DNA of 64,000 bases from Branchiostoma floridae (GCF_000003815.2 NC_049984.1:27918445-27982444); one strand, 5' to 3'; counted from the first letter of the stretch, positions 23,284 to 34,989 are shown. Notes: generated from the letters alone by a model not told the origin. A program made the numbers and translations.

Positions 23284-23589
23284 TATATGAGTGAAAAGAT
23301 TTTTGACTCTGAGGACGACGCTTTCTCAACATATTTTTACCATGTGCAGCGCTATTAGATTAAGCGCCGAAGGCGGGGAGGCTCTTAGAAATGTTGAAAT
23401 CTAGACCCTTTGAAACGCCATTCTCGCATTTTCAGGTAGGCTTAATTATATGTTGCATTTGACTTCTCAAGTCACTGCAGAATTTTTATCGTCATCATTG
23501 TACTGGATTATGTTCTGCACCTCTCAAGGGACAGTACGCGAGAAAAGGGTACCGAAATTCCACCTAGAAGAAGCAGCCGACACTTAGCT

Positions 23590-24618
23590 GTAAACAGACT
23601 TAGACGGGTTTACGGAAAAGCCTGTGCCCAGGAGCTGGGCTGGCTAGCCTGAAAGACTACCTTTTCTGGGCCCCAAGGCTATGCATGGGGTTTGGCCTGC
23701 AGCTGAAGTTTTTTTATAAAAAACTGGGTCAATGACAATCCCAGCTGTGGGTGGGATGGGACTGGGATGGGGAAATATTTATATTGCTGGGCTTGCAATG
23801 AATATCTCAACCAAGACTGGAAGAAAACAATTATAACCCAACTAAATTCCAAGTATACAACAGAAAATGCTGGAAATGTAAAGACTGAAGGGGAGGGGTA
23901 CTAGGCGAAATAAAGAATACCAGGATGGGTCAGGAAATGATAGTGCACAACATCAAATTCAAAACAGATGTCATGCATGTATGAGAGTGTGTGTCACTGT
24001 GTGTGTGTTTGTACATGAAATTTCTTTGTAGAAAAACTGGGTCAGTGGTAACCCAAGACAACAGTTGGTCCTCTAGGATAGGGGCTGTTTGTCAAAACAT
24101 CAAATTTGAAACAGATGTCTCAAACATCAAGTGTCAGTGAGCATGGATGTAGGAATGGATGTATGCTATGTGTTTATATGTGTCAATTGTATGTGGGGGG
24201 TTGTATAATATGACGTGTAACGTTAGTGTTGTTTGTGCTATTCGTTTCTCTCATGCAGGACAATTACTGATAGCCACTATAAGTATTGTAGGAATGACTG
24301 CCAGTATAGTCAAAGGAAAAGTAAATGTACTAATAACCCTTGAAGTTACAGTAGTTGATGTTGATTGTTCATTGCTGTAAACCATTGAACCCCAATCCCC
24401 CATAGATATGGCCAAACTGTTGCCTTCTGTCCAGTTTCAGTTTAGCGATGTCCAATGCCGCTTGCATGCACTGGAATTGTCAGTTACCAAGTTGTAGGTT
24501 TAAAAAAAATCTATTATTGGTCAAACCCCATCAATAGCCTCGGGGCCCAAAAAGGGTGGCCCGGCCAGCCTGCAGGGCCCAGGCTTTTCCGTAAACCCGA
24601 TTTAGACTTCTTTACAGA
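23590..24618. mobile_element. Inverted-repeat element of about 1 kb
   Basis: About 100 bp at the left (TAGACGGGTTTACGGAAAAG then GGGCCCCAAGGCTAT...GGGGTTT) recurs inverted at 24525-24615. The centre has two related CTGGGTCA(A/G)TG stretches near 23725 and 24040. The similarity extends outward on both sides, so I could not fix the ends or a target duplication. Non-autonomous, class unknown. Confidence 0.65.
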
Positions 24619-24619
24619 C

Positions 24620-25325
24620 ACAGACGATCTTGTACTGATAACACCACACTTTGATCAACTTTTTGTTTGCATCTTCGTCATTGCGCCTATAAATGAAGAT
24701 CCTTTTGCATGGTGGATTTGTTTGAAATTTGGCACGTCGCTTGTCAAAGAAGGTATCAAACACTCCAACACCGGAAACACCATAATTACTTGACTGGGTC
24801 TGTATCCTACAGACTCTTATTATTGGTTTAAAATGAGTATGATGGAATCCTCATTAAAATGAAGGTTTACGCTTCATTCTGTGGTTATCAACCAAATGTT
24901 TGTCAAGGAGGCTTGAAAATAACCTTGGTTTCGTATACTAGTAGTGTTATTTTCATTTTTTTGTGGTCTTATACGACAGCTGTAGATGTGGTTGTCTTTC
25001 TCTTTACATTGAAATTTACGAATGAACTGCATACTAGTATTCAAGGTGAATCACAGAAGAGACTGATCAGCTGCAAAAATCAAGTTTATTTGCATCAGAG
25101 TATGGCAAAGAATTTCAATAAAGTAGAGTGAAAAGCAGAATCCTCAAGGTAGCGTTCTAGGTACAACTTGTTGTGTACATTAATAACCTACCAGATGTAG
25201 TAAAGAGTACTGTTAAGATAGTCAAGGCAATATACAGATCCATTCATGTCCATGGGAACCAAGTGACATTACAGTAGGACCACTATGCTAGTAAATATTA
25301 AGTTCTGCATTTTTGGAATACACTA
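24620..25325. other. No supported gene
   Basis: AT-rich spacer. Plus ORFs at about 24455-24793 and 24859-25131 have no recognisable domain. Confidence 0.4.
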
Positions 25326-25329
25326 GTAA

Positions 25330-25538
25330 AAGGAGTACTAAGTAAAATGAATACTGCCTTAAGCATCTAGCACCTCGAGTGCCTCTCACAGTGGTGCCAA
25401 CCTGAACTTGGTTTGCATCTCTAAGCACCACAGGTTTGCTTATTCTGGCCTTCAGTGTGGCCCTCATCCGGCCACACTTTTCGTTTACCACGCGGTAAAG
25501 CTTCACCTGCACCCCTCCATACTGTTTCTTGGTCTCTG
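25330..25538 (-). CDS. Candidate exon downstream of the BEN exon
   Basis: Acceptor TCTGTTTTACAG at 25538, then a basic open segment with KKQYGGVQVKLYRVVNEKC and RMRATLKARISKPVVL. It reaches a stop beyond 25330. Not recognised. It is the next minus-strand open block after the BEN exon at 26001-26217 and could be the gene's C-terminus. Confidence 0.35.
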
Positions 25539-26000
25539 CTGTAAAACAGAATTGACAAATAAGGTTCAGCATAGATTAGGGCATTTACATGTAGAACCAT
25601 CAAATTACAATTACTACTGATCTTGCATGTATATAGGCTACAATCGTAGTAGGGAATGGATGGCATTTTCTATACATGTAGATAGGAAAGTGTAGAATTA
25701 TTGTTGGGTAATAGACCCTTTTTCCTCAGATCAATCAAACATACTACCTACAATTCAAGACATTACTTAGACCCCGAAGTACACTGTATTCTGTAACGTT
25801 AGTCATTCTTACTGTCAGTGCAGTGTGAATGTTATTTGAAAGCATTTCAGGCCGAGGAAATAATCTGAGTTCCATGGTGCTTTGAATGGTGCTTTGAAAA
25901 ATATGCAAGCATGGGCAAGATGGTGGTAGAGGCAACTCATGAAATTTAAAGTAACTAAATAATTTGTATCACAAATGAATCAAATGCCAGATATCCTTAC

Positions 26001-26217
26001 TTAGGATAGCACTGATGATGGCTGGGCTGAGTGCCTGATGTGTGCCACCCCCATGGAGATTGCCATTCAGCAGCTCCTCCTCCGTGAAGTAAACCCCCAT
26101 TAAGATTTTGAAAAACTGTTCTGGGGTCTTGGACTTATTCTTCGCCTGAGCCAGAATGTAGGGGTATGTCACCACCCCTTGTTCTGGCCCTCCCAGAGGC
26201 ACTGGGGGCTGTCCAGC
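26001..26217 (-). CDS. BEN-domain exon
   Basis: Acceptor TATATGACAG (26217) and donor CCTAA/GTAAGG (26001). The frame includes SKTPEQFFKILMGVYFTEEE then LLNGNLHGGG and QALSPAIISAILS. A helix with F-x-x-L-x-x-x-x-F, then E-E-L-x-x-x-N, then L-x-x-x-x-x-x-A-I is the BEN pattern. BEN domains bind DNA or chromatin and also occur in TE-associated proteins. It has no stop, unlike the BEN-like exon at 3162-3356. Neighbouring exons at 26690-26862 and 26986-27093 probably precede it in the same gene. Confidence 0.6.
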
Positions 26218-26689
26218 CTGTCATATAAAATACAAGGGTGATCAAAAAGCAGTATCATTTTTTGGTTGAATGAGTTGAAACGTTGCATAAAAGCATGGTA
26301 GTTGTAGTCAATGGTAGCGAGTAGGCAACGTGCCTGGTATGAACGCAAACCTCTTTGAAGCGTACATGAGGATGTGGTTCTGGAAGCTTTCCAGTTCGAA
26401 AGTCTGCCTACAACAAAACAACACCAGAAAATGATTTTAAATAAAGCAGAGAATGCGCAAGAAAAAGGACTATGCCACAAAACCCTGCTTTTAATCCGCA
26501 CAAACTGGTATTTCTTTATATTAACTTAATCAGTTCAGAGAAATACATGACTTTTCCTTTGTATCACAAAAAAGGTAAACTGACACTAACTACTAGTAAA
26601 TATGCATTAATAAGGTTAATTCATACAATCCAACTAGGTATTAACATTAGGTATCAACACACCTGAAACGCAGGAACTTGTATGCTTAC

Positions 26690-26862
26690 TTCAGCCACCT
26701 CCTGTTTGTAACAATCTCACGCAGCTTCTCGTGGGGGAGCGAGCCTGGAACCAGCCACTTTGTGGTCCAGTTTTCCTCATCCAAGATGGGACCGTGGTGG
26801 CACTTTCCCAGTGCCCAGGTGTGCTTGTTGCACACATGGTTCAAAACACTACTCCACATTCC
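26690..26862 (-). CDS. Exon of a TE-associated-type protein
   Basis: Acceptor TTTTTTCACCAG and donor CTGAA/GTAAGC. The frame reads MWSSVLNHVCNKHTWALGKC, then TTKWLVPGSLPHEKLREIV. The W-x(4)-H-x-x-N-x-H ... K-W-L-x-P-G-S-x-x-x-E-x-L-R-x-I-V arrangement is one I associate with a repeated, uncharacterised family in fish and amphioxus genomes. It joins the exon at 26986-27093 in phase 0. Confidence 0.5.
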
Positions 26863-26985
26863 CTGGTGAAAAAACATACATCAACACTATTTTATCTTGA
26901 GCAGCTAATTTCTTTCTGCAAACTGAGATGTTCAGATACCACTATATATAAGTTTTTTTTTTTTATTCAAGAGTCTAAAACTCAC

Positions 26986-27093
26986 CAGAAATGCGTGGAG
27001 GTCCCTCTCAGATTTCTTGCAGCAATGCCAGAAATGGTTAACAATGTGGCCTGCCCACTTCTTGAGGTCTGCGCATCCTGCCTCCTGTCCAGC
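26986..27093 (-). CDS. Upstream exon of the same protein
   Basis: Exactly 36 codons between an AATTAG acceptor and the donor TTTCTG/GTGAGT. It reads CADLKKWAGHIVNHFWHCC then KKSERDLHAFL, with an H-x(3)-H-like cluster that suggests metal binding. It is phase-compatible with the exon at 26690-26862. Confidence 0.5.
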
Positions 27094-27514
27094 CTAATTC
27101 AATAAGAGAAATGTTAACATATCTTATAAATGCACTCCTTTTTTTTCAAATTCAAACTGAGTAAGAATACTTTTAGCATGTACAAGTTGTGTCATTGAAA
27201 ATCTTTCCCCAGCGTTCATCTGGTCATGCTCATTGCAAGACCATTGAAACTACGCTATTAAATCCAGTCTGACGTTTAACTGTTTACAGCCTTCATTCGG
27301 TCTACAATTATCAGTTTCATCCATGTCCTTCAACTTGCATTTATCAGCTATTTTAGCCGAGTTACGTAGTGTTTGATAGGACATAGGTTCATCTTCCCTG
27401 GAACTCATACCGGTAGATGATGACGGAGAACTGATTCTATAGTTGTTTCTGGCTCTAAAGGACCAGTGGTACTAGTAATATGTCTTTCTAAAGAACTGAT
27501 ACACATACAAACCC

Positions 27515-27600
27515 TATGTGAGCCTCGCTGCCCCACGCCACCGAATACCCTCCTCAGACAGGATGTACACATGTGCCGCCAAAAATAGTTCTACATAAAG
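27515..27600 (+). repeat. Diverged direct repeat, copy A (with 54862-54975)
   Basis: CCACCGAATACCCTCC followed by CAGAC and GCCGCCA matches 54889-54935. Each copy lies just beyond the 5' side of a cluster of minus-strand exons, so it may be a shared promoter or element end. Confidence 0.6.
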
Positions 27601-27609
27601 ACGAAGCAT

Positions 27610-28990
27610 CCATCAAATAAGAGAATTATTTCCAGATTGTAGTATAACATGGTATAATATTTACTCAATACGTTAAATAGATTAATTATAATCGATAGAT
27701 TATTTGTTGCTATCCAGCTTGCTAGATTCGTGGCGGATGGATATGTAGAGTACTCCCCGTCGTATAGTCAGGCAGCTTCAGTTGGAGAAGAAGGACGGTG
27801 AAGATAGGTAGGTGCTCAACAAGTGGTCCTTTTTCCCTTTCAAAATGTCGATCTGATAATTGTCTCTCCGTAGAAAGAATTTCTTAAATGTTGTGGTTGC
27901 CCGTATGTTTATGTGGACGAATTCTTGGTAAGGAAATCGATTGGGTCTGAACTCTGACTCTGTTGGTTATTTCATCCACGCCATGTTGTTTAAAAAAGGG
28001 TGTGGTATGTGTCTCGCCACGAGCACGCCAGTTTACCCTCAGACTTTTGTCCCGAACTTTTCGTTTTTTTATTCTTGTCAGGGTCTTGTTCTATATCGAT
28101 GTCAGATGATATACACCCGATTTTGTCCACGGTTCTTCACAAACAACTATTATGTGAGGTCTGTCGTGGCTGACATCTGTGATGGATTATGTTGTTTACT
28201 TGTCGGCAGACGGGAACTGTGCACTAGGTATGCTCGAACGAAAAATTGTTAACGGTTTACTGTACAATTTGACATATATCCTGTCCCTGTTTTTGTGGTG
28301 ATTTACACCATGAAGAAGTGTTGTGTGCATATGTTTTGTGAAATGTAATATTATCATGGTAAATTTGGGTTAGGTGTCACGTTACCACCTCTAAGGTTTT
28401 TCTGGCCAAAATGTCCGCTTTTCAAGCACCAAGAGACCATGTCTAGCGGTGAAGTAGACGTTATACAAGGACAACAACAGCAGCTTTCCCTGTCCTTTAT
28501 GTCCGACCTATTTGATAGGTGTCTGCTCTTTTTTCTTGCTCGTCTGAACAGAATATGCTGACATTTTCTTTCTGACTGTGCTTTTAAGTTTTCTTTGAGT
28601 TTTGACCATTGCTTTTTCTACTTGATACTTCCTGAGTGCTCTTTCCGCCAAACCGTCAAAAACGGCTCAATTAAAGAATTATCTTCTACTCAACTAATCA
28701 TTGACATTTATGTCTTGTTTTCCTCTACAGATTCTTCTGTCTAGGTGTGAACATCATTCAGCTGTGCAGACCATCTGAGTGACATCTTTATTCCTCAAAG
28801 AACACCGATAAAGATGTGTCATACTCTGGTCGTTCAACAATTCGTTCAACAAAGTCAGCACATCTTGCAGCATCCGATCATAGCAGGAGCTTCCCCAATG
28901 TTTACATCAAAGATTCGTTATCAGGTGGTGAATCAAATCATGACACAAAACTGATGACATCGAAGTTATTTATTAGGCTTGTGGCAGAAC
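27610..28990. other. No supported gene
   Basis: Mostly noncoding. CCTCTACAG at about 28730 could be a plus-strand acceptor, but no convincing reading follows. Confidence 0.4.
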
Positions 28991-29008
28991 ATCCAACTTG
29001 CTCAGGGT

Positions 29009-29130
29009 TTGTTAGTCAGGTCTATTGTTACAGCTGTCCAGCCTCTTGGAAACCCAGACTTCGGGGACTGTGTCTCTGGCTCAGTGGGGGCTGGTTCAGC
29101 TTAGTTATATGGGTTTGTTGGATGTTAAAG
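29009..29130 (+). repeat. Dispersed repeat copy A, partner at 55745-55870
   Basis: About 110 bp with few differences: TTACAGCTGTCCAGCCTCTT, then GAAACCCAGACTTCGGGGAC, then GTGGGGGCTGG. It could be a SINE fragment or a shared exon. Both copies translate to SCPASWKPRLRGLCLW on the plus strand, but the conservation is at the DNA level. Confidence 0.75.
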
Positions 29131-29336
29131 CCATAATTCGGAGATCATTTGAAAACGCCAGAGTTTTCTTTAAATGAAAAAGATATATGACTATAATGAA
29201 TACATACCCTGTCTTGCCTGCTGGTACGTTTCTTTGTTTTCCCGACCTCTTTCAACTTGCCCTGCTGGGCATACTTCTCTTGCGTCTTAAGGTTCTCAAA
29301 GAACGGCTTGTGTAAAGAATGATTATGTAAGGTTGC

Positions 29337-29524
29337 CGACAGGTGTGTTGGCTGCCGACCTCCCCACGACGACCCCGGGACAGAGTCCCGAAGGCCGCCT
29401 ACCTGCTGTGATCGCTCGAATGAAGGCTCGGGGCCCGACAGTTCAGCAGAGATTTTATTCCATGATCCAACCCTCCTTCTTTTATAAGATTTGCAAAACG
29501 GACTGACTGCTCCAGTAACGCACG
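29337..29524 (-). repeat. 3' LTR (minus orientation)
   Basis: Pairs with 30361-30551; retains the TTATAAAAG box and AATAAA. Confidence 0.65.
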
Positions 29525-29563
29525 AAATCAAGTCTATAATTTAAATGTCCAATGCATTGCATT

Positions 29564-29983
29564 CTAGTCCGAATCAGTCTTGGAGTGAATGTCAATCATG
29601 AGAGCGTCCGTTGGTTCGTGGTTCGTTGAATTTCCCTCATGTCGCTGCCTCGCACAGGGGGATGGGCTCCAAAAAGATGTCATCCGTGACTTAACGTCGA
29701 CTTCCTCCAGCAGCCTCACGATCTTTTGTTGGTCTTCCCGGAACCTCCGGCGCTGCTCGGCGAGCTCACTCTCCAACCGTCTCAGCTCGGACAAGATGGT
29801 GATCGACACAGGTGCGTCCGATGGCAGTTGACGCAAAGCCTGATAATGGTCTTCTCGGTTGCGTACGGGAGACCGCATATTCCGGACGTCATCCCAGGGC
29901 CAGCCCACCGTCCGGAAATCGTCGAAGACGACGTTTTCCACTTCTCCCCACAGGTCTTGGTATAGGAGGTGGTGGAGGTTCAC
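29564..29983 (-). CDS. Internal ORF of the LTR element, coiled-coil Gag-like
   Basis: A 139-codon ORF inside the LTR element. Residues around 60-95 contain SELRRLESELAEQRRRFRED then QQKIVRLLEEV, a clear coiled coil. No zinc knuckle or protease is visible. Its position after the 5' LTR and its coiled coil are compatible with a Gag remnant, but the family is not identified. A shorter ORF beginning MASQEGGPAGHGDG lies at 30135-30329, just after the 5' LTR. Confidence 0.4.
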   Translation of the reverse strand: MNLHHLLYQDLWGEVENVVFDDFRTVGWPWDDVRNMRSPVRNREDHYQALRQLPSDAPVSITILSELRRLESELAEQRRRFREDQQKIVRLLEEVDVKSRMTSFWSPSPCARQRHEGNSTNHEPTDALMIDIHSKTDSD

Positions 29984-30360
29984 CCTGGGATGACCCCCAT
30001 TCTTCTGGTGCTCAAACTGTTCATCACCCGTCTGAATCCTCTGCGTTCTCTCTCGGTTTCACCGAGCCCGAAGAGATGATGCCTCGTTTGGTTGTATACT
30101 GTTCTCATGTCCATGGTGCAATCGTAGTAGGCGTCTAGTTTAGATGTGGTCCAATAGGCGAAAGACTAGTTGGCGTTGCTCGTCTCCTCACAGACGCAAC
30201 GTCACTTACAGGACTCAAGTTCGGATATTGGACATTATCGAGGTCAAGTCTCACAGTGCCATAGTCAGTGCTAGAAGCAGGGTATCCGTCTCCATGTCCG
30301 GCTGGACCTCCTTCCTGTGAGGCCATCACCCTGTTCCCCCTGATCGGCCTGCCATCTCTG

Positions 30361-30551
30361 CGACAGGTGTGCTGGCTGCCGACCTCCCCACGACGACCCC
30401 GGGACAGAGTCCTGAAGGCCGTCTACCTGCTGTGATCACGGAGTGAAGGCTCGGGGCCCGACAGTTCAGCAGAGACTCCTTTTATTCCATGATCCAACCC
30501 TCCTTTCTTTATCAGATTCGCAAAACGAACTGACTGCTCCAGTAACGCACG
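30361..30551 (-). repeat. 5' LTR (minus orientation)
   Basis: Direct repeat of 29337-29524 with small indels; its TATA-like box is degraded to TGATAAAG. Confidence 0.65.
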
Positions 30552-30559
30552 GGAGGGGA

Positions 30560-31470
30560 AGTTCTCTGGTCGCCCCCCGCGTTGGTTCGGGTAACTCTCC
30601 CCCAAACCCCAAATTTTGTGAAATACAAATACAGATTCAAGAATTAATGAGCGGAAACAAAACACTCTAACGGGGGAGGTTATCACTTAAAAATCATTAC
30701 TAGAATTTGAATGACAGAAAGAAAAGGGTAGTACGTACCGACAAGTTTCCTCCCTGATCGAATGCACACTTGTCGGACTGAACGAGTTCGTGTCCTCTCC
30801 TAACGAGTAATTGGAGTTGACAATCTACCGATTCAGAATTCTGATAATCAAAGATAAGGACTTAACACTGTGGCACTGAGAAATGACAAGAGAGGGCGAG
30901 ACTAATACCAGAGATCAAAGGTCCTCCCAGGAGTTACTGGATCCTCCTGATACCGCAGTCTTCCTGTCTACAGGTTATTACCAGTACAAGAGAACGAAAT
31001 TAGAAATGTAAACTTGAAATGTGCCATGTGGCTCCTGTCACAAATGATATGCAAGTGCATGACTACCTATCAAAACGACGTGTTCGGTGAAGGCTGAGGT
31101 ATTATGGTTGCATGGAGGTCTCTGAGTTACAAGGTCGGAGTAAGACAGATGCCCTACACGTAGATAAGGTTGTTTTTTCCACTCCTCAGAACTGGTAGCC
31201 CTACCGTAGCCCTGGTTAGGATCAACGGGCTGCGCCCTCCTTCTGTACGCACGCTTCTGCCGCTGGCTTATTCCGTGTAGTGACGCAAAGATCTCACAGT
31301 TCTCCATTTGCACCAGCTGAAAAGATATAGAGCAGAGGCAAATTAGATTAATGAAAATATTCTATTGTTAACTGTGTGTGAACAGTTAACATATTTCTAG
31401 TTATATATGATATAAATTCCAGGAAGGAGGGATGAAGTAGACTTAAGTCACATCTGATTTTAAATCATAT
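30560..31470. other. No supported gene
   Basis: Spacer. A 10-bp-arm hairpin (TGTTAACTGT / ACAGTTAACA, 6-nt loop) lies at 31366-31391. Confidence 0.4.
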
Positions 31471-31474
31471 GGAG

Positions 31475-31740
31475 TTACCTGTTCAGCGCACTTGCTAGGT
31501 TTGCGCCCTCCCCCTTTCTGGGGTGATCCTTTCTGTGATCCCTTTTCGACAGTCGCAGGTAATGAAGGCGAGGGCGGACCTTGGACATGTAGTCAATGTG
31601 TGGACCCCAAGACAGGTCATCACTAACAATCACACCGAGGAGTTTGAATTTCCTCACTCGCGCGACCCTCTCCCCGTTCAGAGTAAGTGCACCAACACAA
31701 TTCAGGCTAAATGCCTTCAAAGTGGTGATTTGATAAAGTT
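31475..31740 (-). pseudogene. LINE reverse-transcriptase C-terminal fragment
   Basis: The ORF contains LTLNGERVARVRKFKLLGVI then VSDDLSWGPHIDYMSK and RPRLHYLRLSKR. This is the conserved K-x-L-G-V-x-x-(S/D)-x-D-L-x-W block of CR1/L2/Jockey-type reverse transcriptases. Only about 70 codons are recognisable, so it is a small relic separate from the LINE at 9.2-10.3 kb. Confidence 0.75.
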
Positions 31741-31749
31741 CAAAGTTCC

Positions 31750-32770
31750 ATGAACTTTGAAACTATCAGCAGAACATTTCACAATCCTGAAGCATCTGTC
31801 CAGTAAACGCTGAAGTGGTTCAGTGCAGAAGACATTCAACACAGATATAATGAGCGCCATGCTGTTGTCAGCCATAGTCAATCGGGGATTAACTTTGTTA
31901 TTGTGATGGTAAACACTTGATTCTGAATAACGGAATGTTTGTAGGGAGAATGTTATGTGAGGTACACTGTGGTCGTTTGTTACAAGAGTCGCACAGGGCA
32001 TTGGCATTAATTTGAGCGTCGCTGTAAGTGCGCGGGAGCAGGTTGCTGTTGACGCGCCGAATCTGTCAGCCAGATATTGAGTGAGTTAGCCAAGTCTCAG
32101 CTTCATCAGTGTCATAGCTTTCCGGGTACTTCTGTATCAGCGGATCTTGGCAGATTTCCTTCACCCTGTCAATCTCCCACTGGAGCGCCTCGTTGAACGT
32201 ATTATGCCTTATTTATTACCTCCCATCGGCATACTGGTAAAAAATATAACGTTAGTGTTTGTGTAATAAACACGAAGAAAGTTGCGCCAAGAGGATACTG
32301 CTACAGCCAATTGCATAAAACACTTCCTTCTGTAGCATCAGCGTCGTTTTGGTTAACGTTGACCCAGTTCTCACTTTCGTAACCGTCATCCATGTCAATG
32401 GTCTCCATGATCAACGCAATTAAGCAAACAAGCGTTTCAACGAAACAGTCGTAGTAGTACTGAGTTCACGCGAGGAGGCCGGATTGACAGTGCACTGACA
32501 CCTCTGCACGGGGTGGGATTGCATCTCTCTCTCTCACTTACAGTTCCTAGTCTTACTAGATGGTGATGGTTTGGAAATGTCCTCGTGTATGTCTTTGTTC
32601 TTGTTCACTTTCCCCAGCTTTCCCTGGGTCACCTCACTCCAAGGTCTTCTAGTTTCACCTTGTCATTAGCTATCCATTCCGTGGGTCTAGACAAGATCAC
32701 ATAAGCCATTGCAACCGATTTTTATGTAAGCAACATCCACTCATCGTGGGAAGGCATCTACAGTCCCAGA
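31750..32770. other. No supported gene
   Basis: Noncoding spacer; short ORFs only. Confidence 0.4.
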
Positions 32771-32772
32771 GA

Positions 32773-32940
32773 TTACGAGTGGTACCCCCATGTACGCCAT
32801 GGATTGTCATGAACTATAGATGCAGTGTGACCTGTGAATGAGGCATTGGCTGTAATTCGTACAGGAGGAGATAAGAGGTTCGATAGATGTTGAGTACGTG
32901 CTGGTCCAATGATATTGCAGTTAGGTAGCGATAGATCAAA
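32773..32940 (-). CDS. Candidate terminal exon, unknown product
   Basis: Acceptor TTTTTATTACAG at 32940, then an open frame (FDLSLPNCNIIGPARTQHLS, later SFTGHTASIVHDNPW) ending at a stop. Not recognised. Confidence 0.35.
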   Translation of the reverse strand, partial: FDLSLPNCNIIGPARTQHLSNLLSPPVRITANASFTGHTASIVHDNPWRTWGYHS

Positions 32941-33935
32941 CTGTAATAAAAAAACATGAATATATTTCATGATATCCAGGTTTTGACTTTTCTTTTAATG
33001 CCTATAGTTTTCTGCAAACACAATCATGGGGATCAGGCGAGTTACTGTTGCCAAGGTCAAGGTGTTAGGGAACAGTTCTGTCCGTGAACGCTCTCCAGTT
33101 CCTTACATTGCTCTGAGATCACAAGGCCTATCTGTTCACATCGCGAGGGAGTGTGTGTGTGTGAGTAAAGCGTGTTTAAGAGGCTCTGTCTGTAAAAACC
33201 AAGCATAGGGTGGCCAAACTAAAAAAATCGATTTTCCTTAAATTTTGTGTGGTGGTAGGGCCTTGGTCCAAACCTACAAAAATGGCAAAGTTTTAGATCT
33301 GCGGTCACCGGTTGCCATGGCAACGGCCATTTTTCAAAATGGCGGATTTTCAGCAAGGGAAGGCCTTGGTCGCGTCCAAAATAGGCCTTCTTTGGACTCC
33401 TGTAGCCCCCACAAATTAACAGATATCTTATTGATTCTCGGATATGTTATTACCCATATTCTAATGAAAAAAATGATATATAGTGATGCTCAAAATGTTT
33501 TTGTAGTGAGGTGCAGCAGATGTTTGAAAATGATGTGTTTTCGTGAATTTCCAAAATTGACAAAAATCAATTTTTTGACCATTTTTATTGACCATTAGCT
33601 CATTTACAGGCAAATCAATTTGCTTGATTTTTGGCACAGTTATAGTTTGAACCTTTGTATACATCATATGTAAAAAAAAGTTTGGGCCTTTTACGTATCG
33701 AACCGTGGTGGCCCCGAGAGTAAACCAATATTTCCATTTCAAGAAAATCGTAACCATAGAATTATTCCTGGAAAAACAGTCATAGCTTACCAAAAATGAA
33801 TTTCAGTTTCATGTTATGTAGAAGAGGAACTTACCTATCACTTACAAAAGCAGGGTTGTTCTAGATTTTTTTTATAATTGCTTTTAAAATGATTTTATTG
33901 AGTTTTTTTTGTCATTTTTAGACCAAAAAATGTAT

Positions 33936-34710
33936 ATTTTGGCCCAAGCACCCTGGTATTGCAACCAAATGACCTGAAATTTGGTATAGGAATGTCCTGG
34001 ACAAGTACACACATGGGTTGATAACTGGTTTGCCATGTAATAGAACAAAGTGCTGAATTTGGTGACTTTTTTTGGCATTTTCGGCCCAAAAAGTACATTT
34101 TTGGCCCCTGTACCCTGGTTTTACAACCGAATGCCCTGAAATTTGGTATAGGAATGCCCTGGACACATGCGCACATAGATTCAATAACCATTTTGGCATA
34201 CAGCTGTTCAACAAAATGCTTAATTTTTTCCCAAAAAAGTACATTTTTGGCTCCCATACCCTGGTTTTACAACTGATGAATGACCTGGAATTCGGTATAG
34301 CAATGCCCTGAACATACATGTATGCGCACATGGATTCAATAACATGTTTTGCATACAGTACAACAAAATGCTTTATTTTGAACATTTTGCCATTCTTTTT
34401 TCCCAAAATCATTTCTCGCTCCTGTTCCCTGGTTTTCCAAGTAAATAACCGGTAAAAATTTGGTATAGGAGCGCCTTGGGAATGGCTTTTATAACCCGTT
34501 TTTGCATACAGTGCAACAAAACGCGTAATGTTGTAATTTTTGGTCATTGTTTTACCCAAAGTACATTTTTGGCTCTTTCTGTAATTTTTGGCGCCAAAAG
34601 TACATTTTTGGCCCATTGAACCCTGGTTTTACAACTAAATGACCTGAAATTTGGTATGGAAATGCCCTGGACACATGCGCACATAGAGTCAATAATAATT
34701 TTGGCATGAT
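33936..34710 (+). repeat. Degenerate tandem repeat, ~145-165-bp units
   Basis: At least five units each contain CCCTGGTTTTACAAC, TGAAATTTGGTATAGGAATG, GCGCACATAGATTCAATAA and AAAGTACATTTTTGGC. Units start near 33936, 34102, 34246, 34414 and 34607, and a partial one lies at 35255-35390. A 232-codon minus ORF runs across them only because the units have few stops; the repeat appears in different frames within it. Confidence 0.75.
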
Positions 34711-34989
34711 GATGGCTGTTTCTTCGTATCCGAAGATCAATGGTAGGCAGAAAAGGTTGATTAGACGACCAGTCTGCCTGGCCTGCACGTGACTATTTTT
34801 AAGGTGAAGGAGGGGTGTGCACTCCCTTCTCCACCCTCTCGTCTACTGGCGCACTAAGTCATACAGGGACAGAACTGTTTGCCACGTAAGACGGCCTCAG
34901 CAGATGCAGGTTTATTATTTGGAGTTTCCGTCTCCTAGGAGGACTTCCGACCAAGGATGTGAGGGGTTCCTCCTACCCCCGATCGCGCA

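Larger units (their letters stand above)
29337..30551 (-). mobile_element. Short LTR retroelement (TRIM-like or internally deleted)
   Basis: Two direct repeats of about 190 bp lie at 29337-29524 and 30361-30551. Read on the minus strand each begins TGCGTTACTGG and holds a TATA-like box (TTATAAAAG in the left copy) and a polyadenylation signal GGAATAAA, the expected order in an LTR. The ~840-bp interior has only two short ORFs and no pol. The 3' LTR boundary is unclear, and I did not find a convincing target duplication. Confidence 0.65.

Noticed and set aside
28816-29136. Plus ORF sharing SCPASWKPRLRGLCLW with 55.8 kb as a conserved protein
   Set aside because: The shared part is a dispersed DNA repeat; the N-terminal halves are unrelated.
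33918-34616. 232-codon minus ORF
   Set aside because: It runs across tandem repeat units that appear in different frames within it; conservation is at DNA level, not protein level.
33936-34710. CRISPR-like repeat array
   Set aside because: Units are long, degenerate and without spacer structure, in a eukaryotic TE context.
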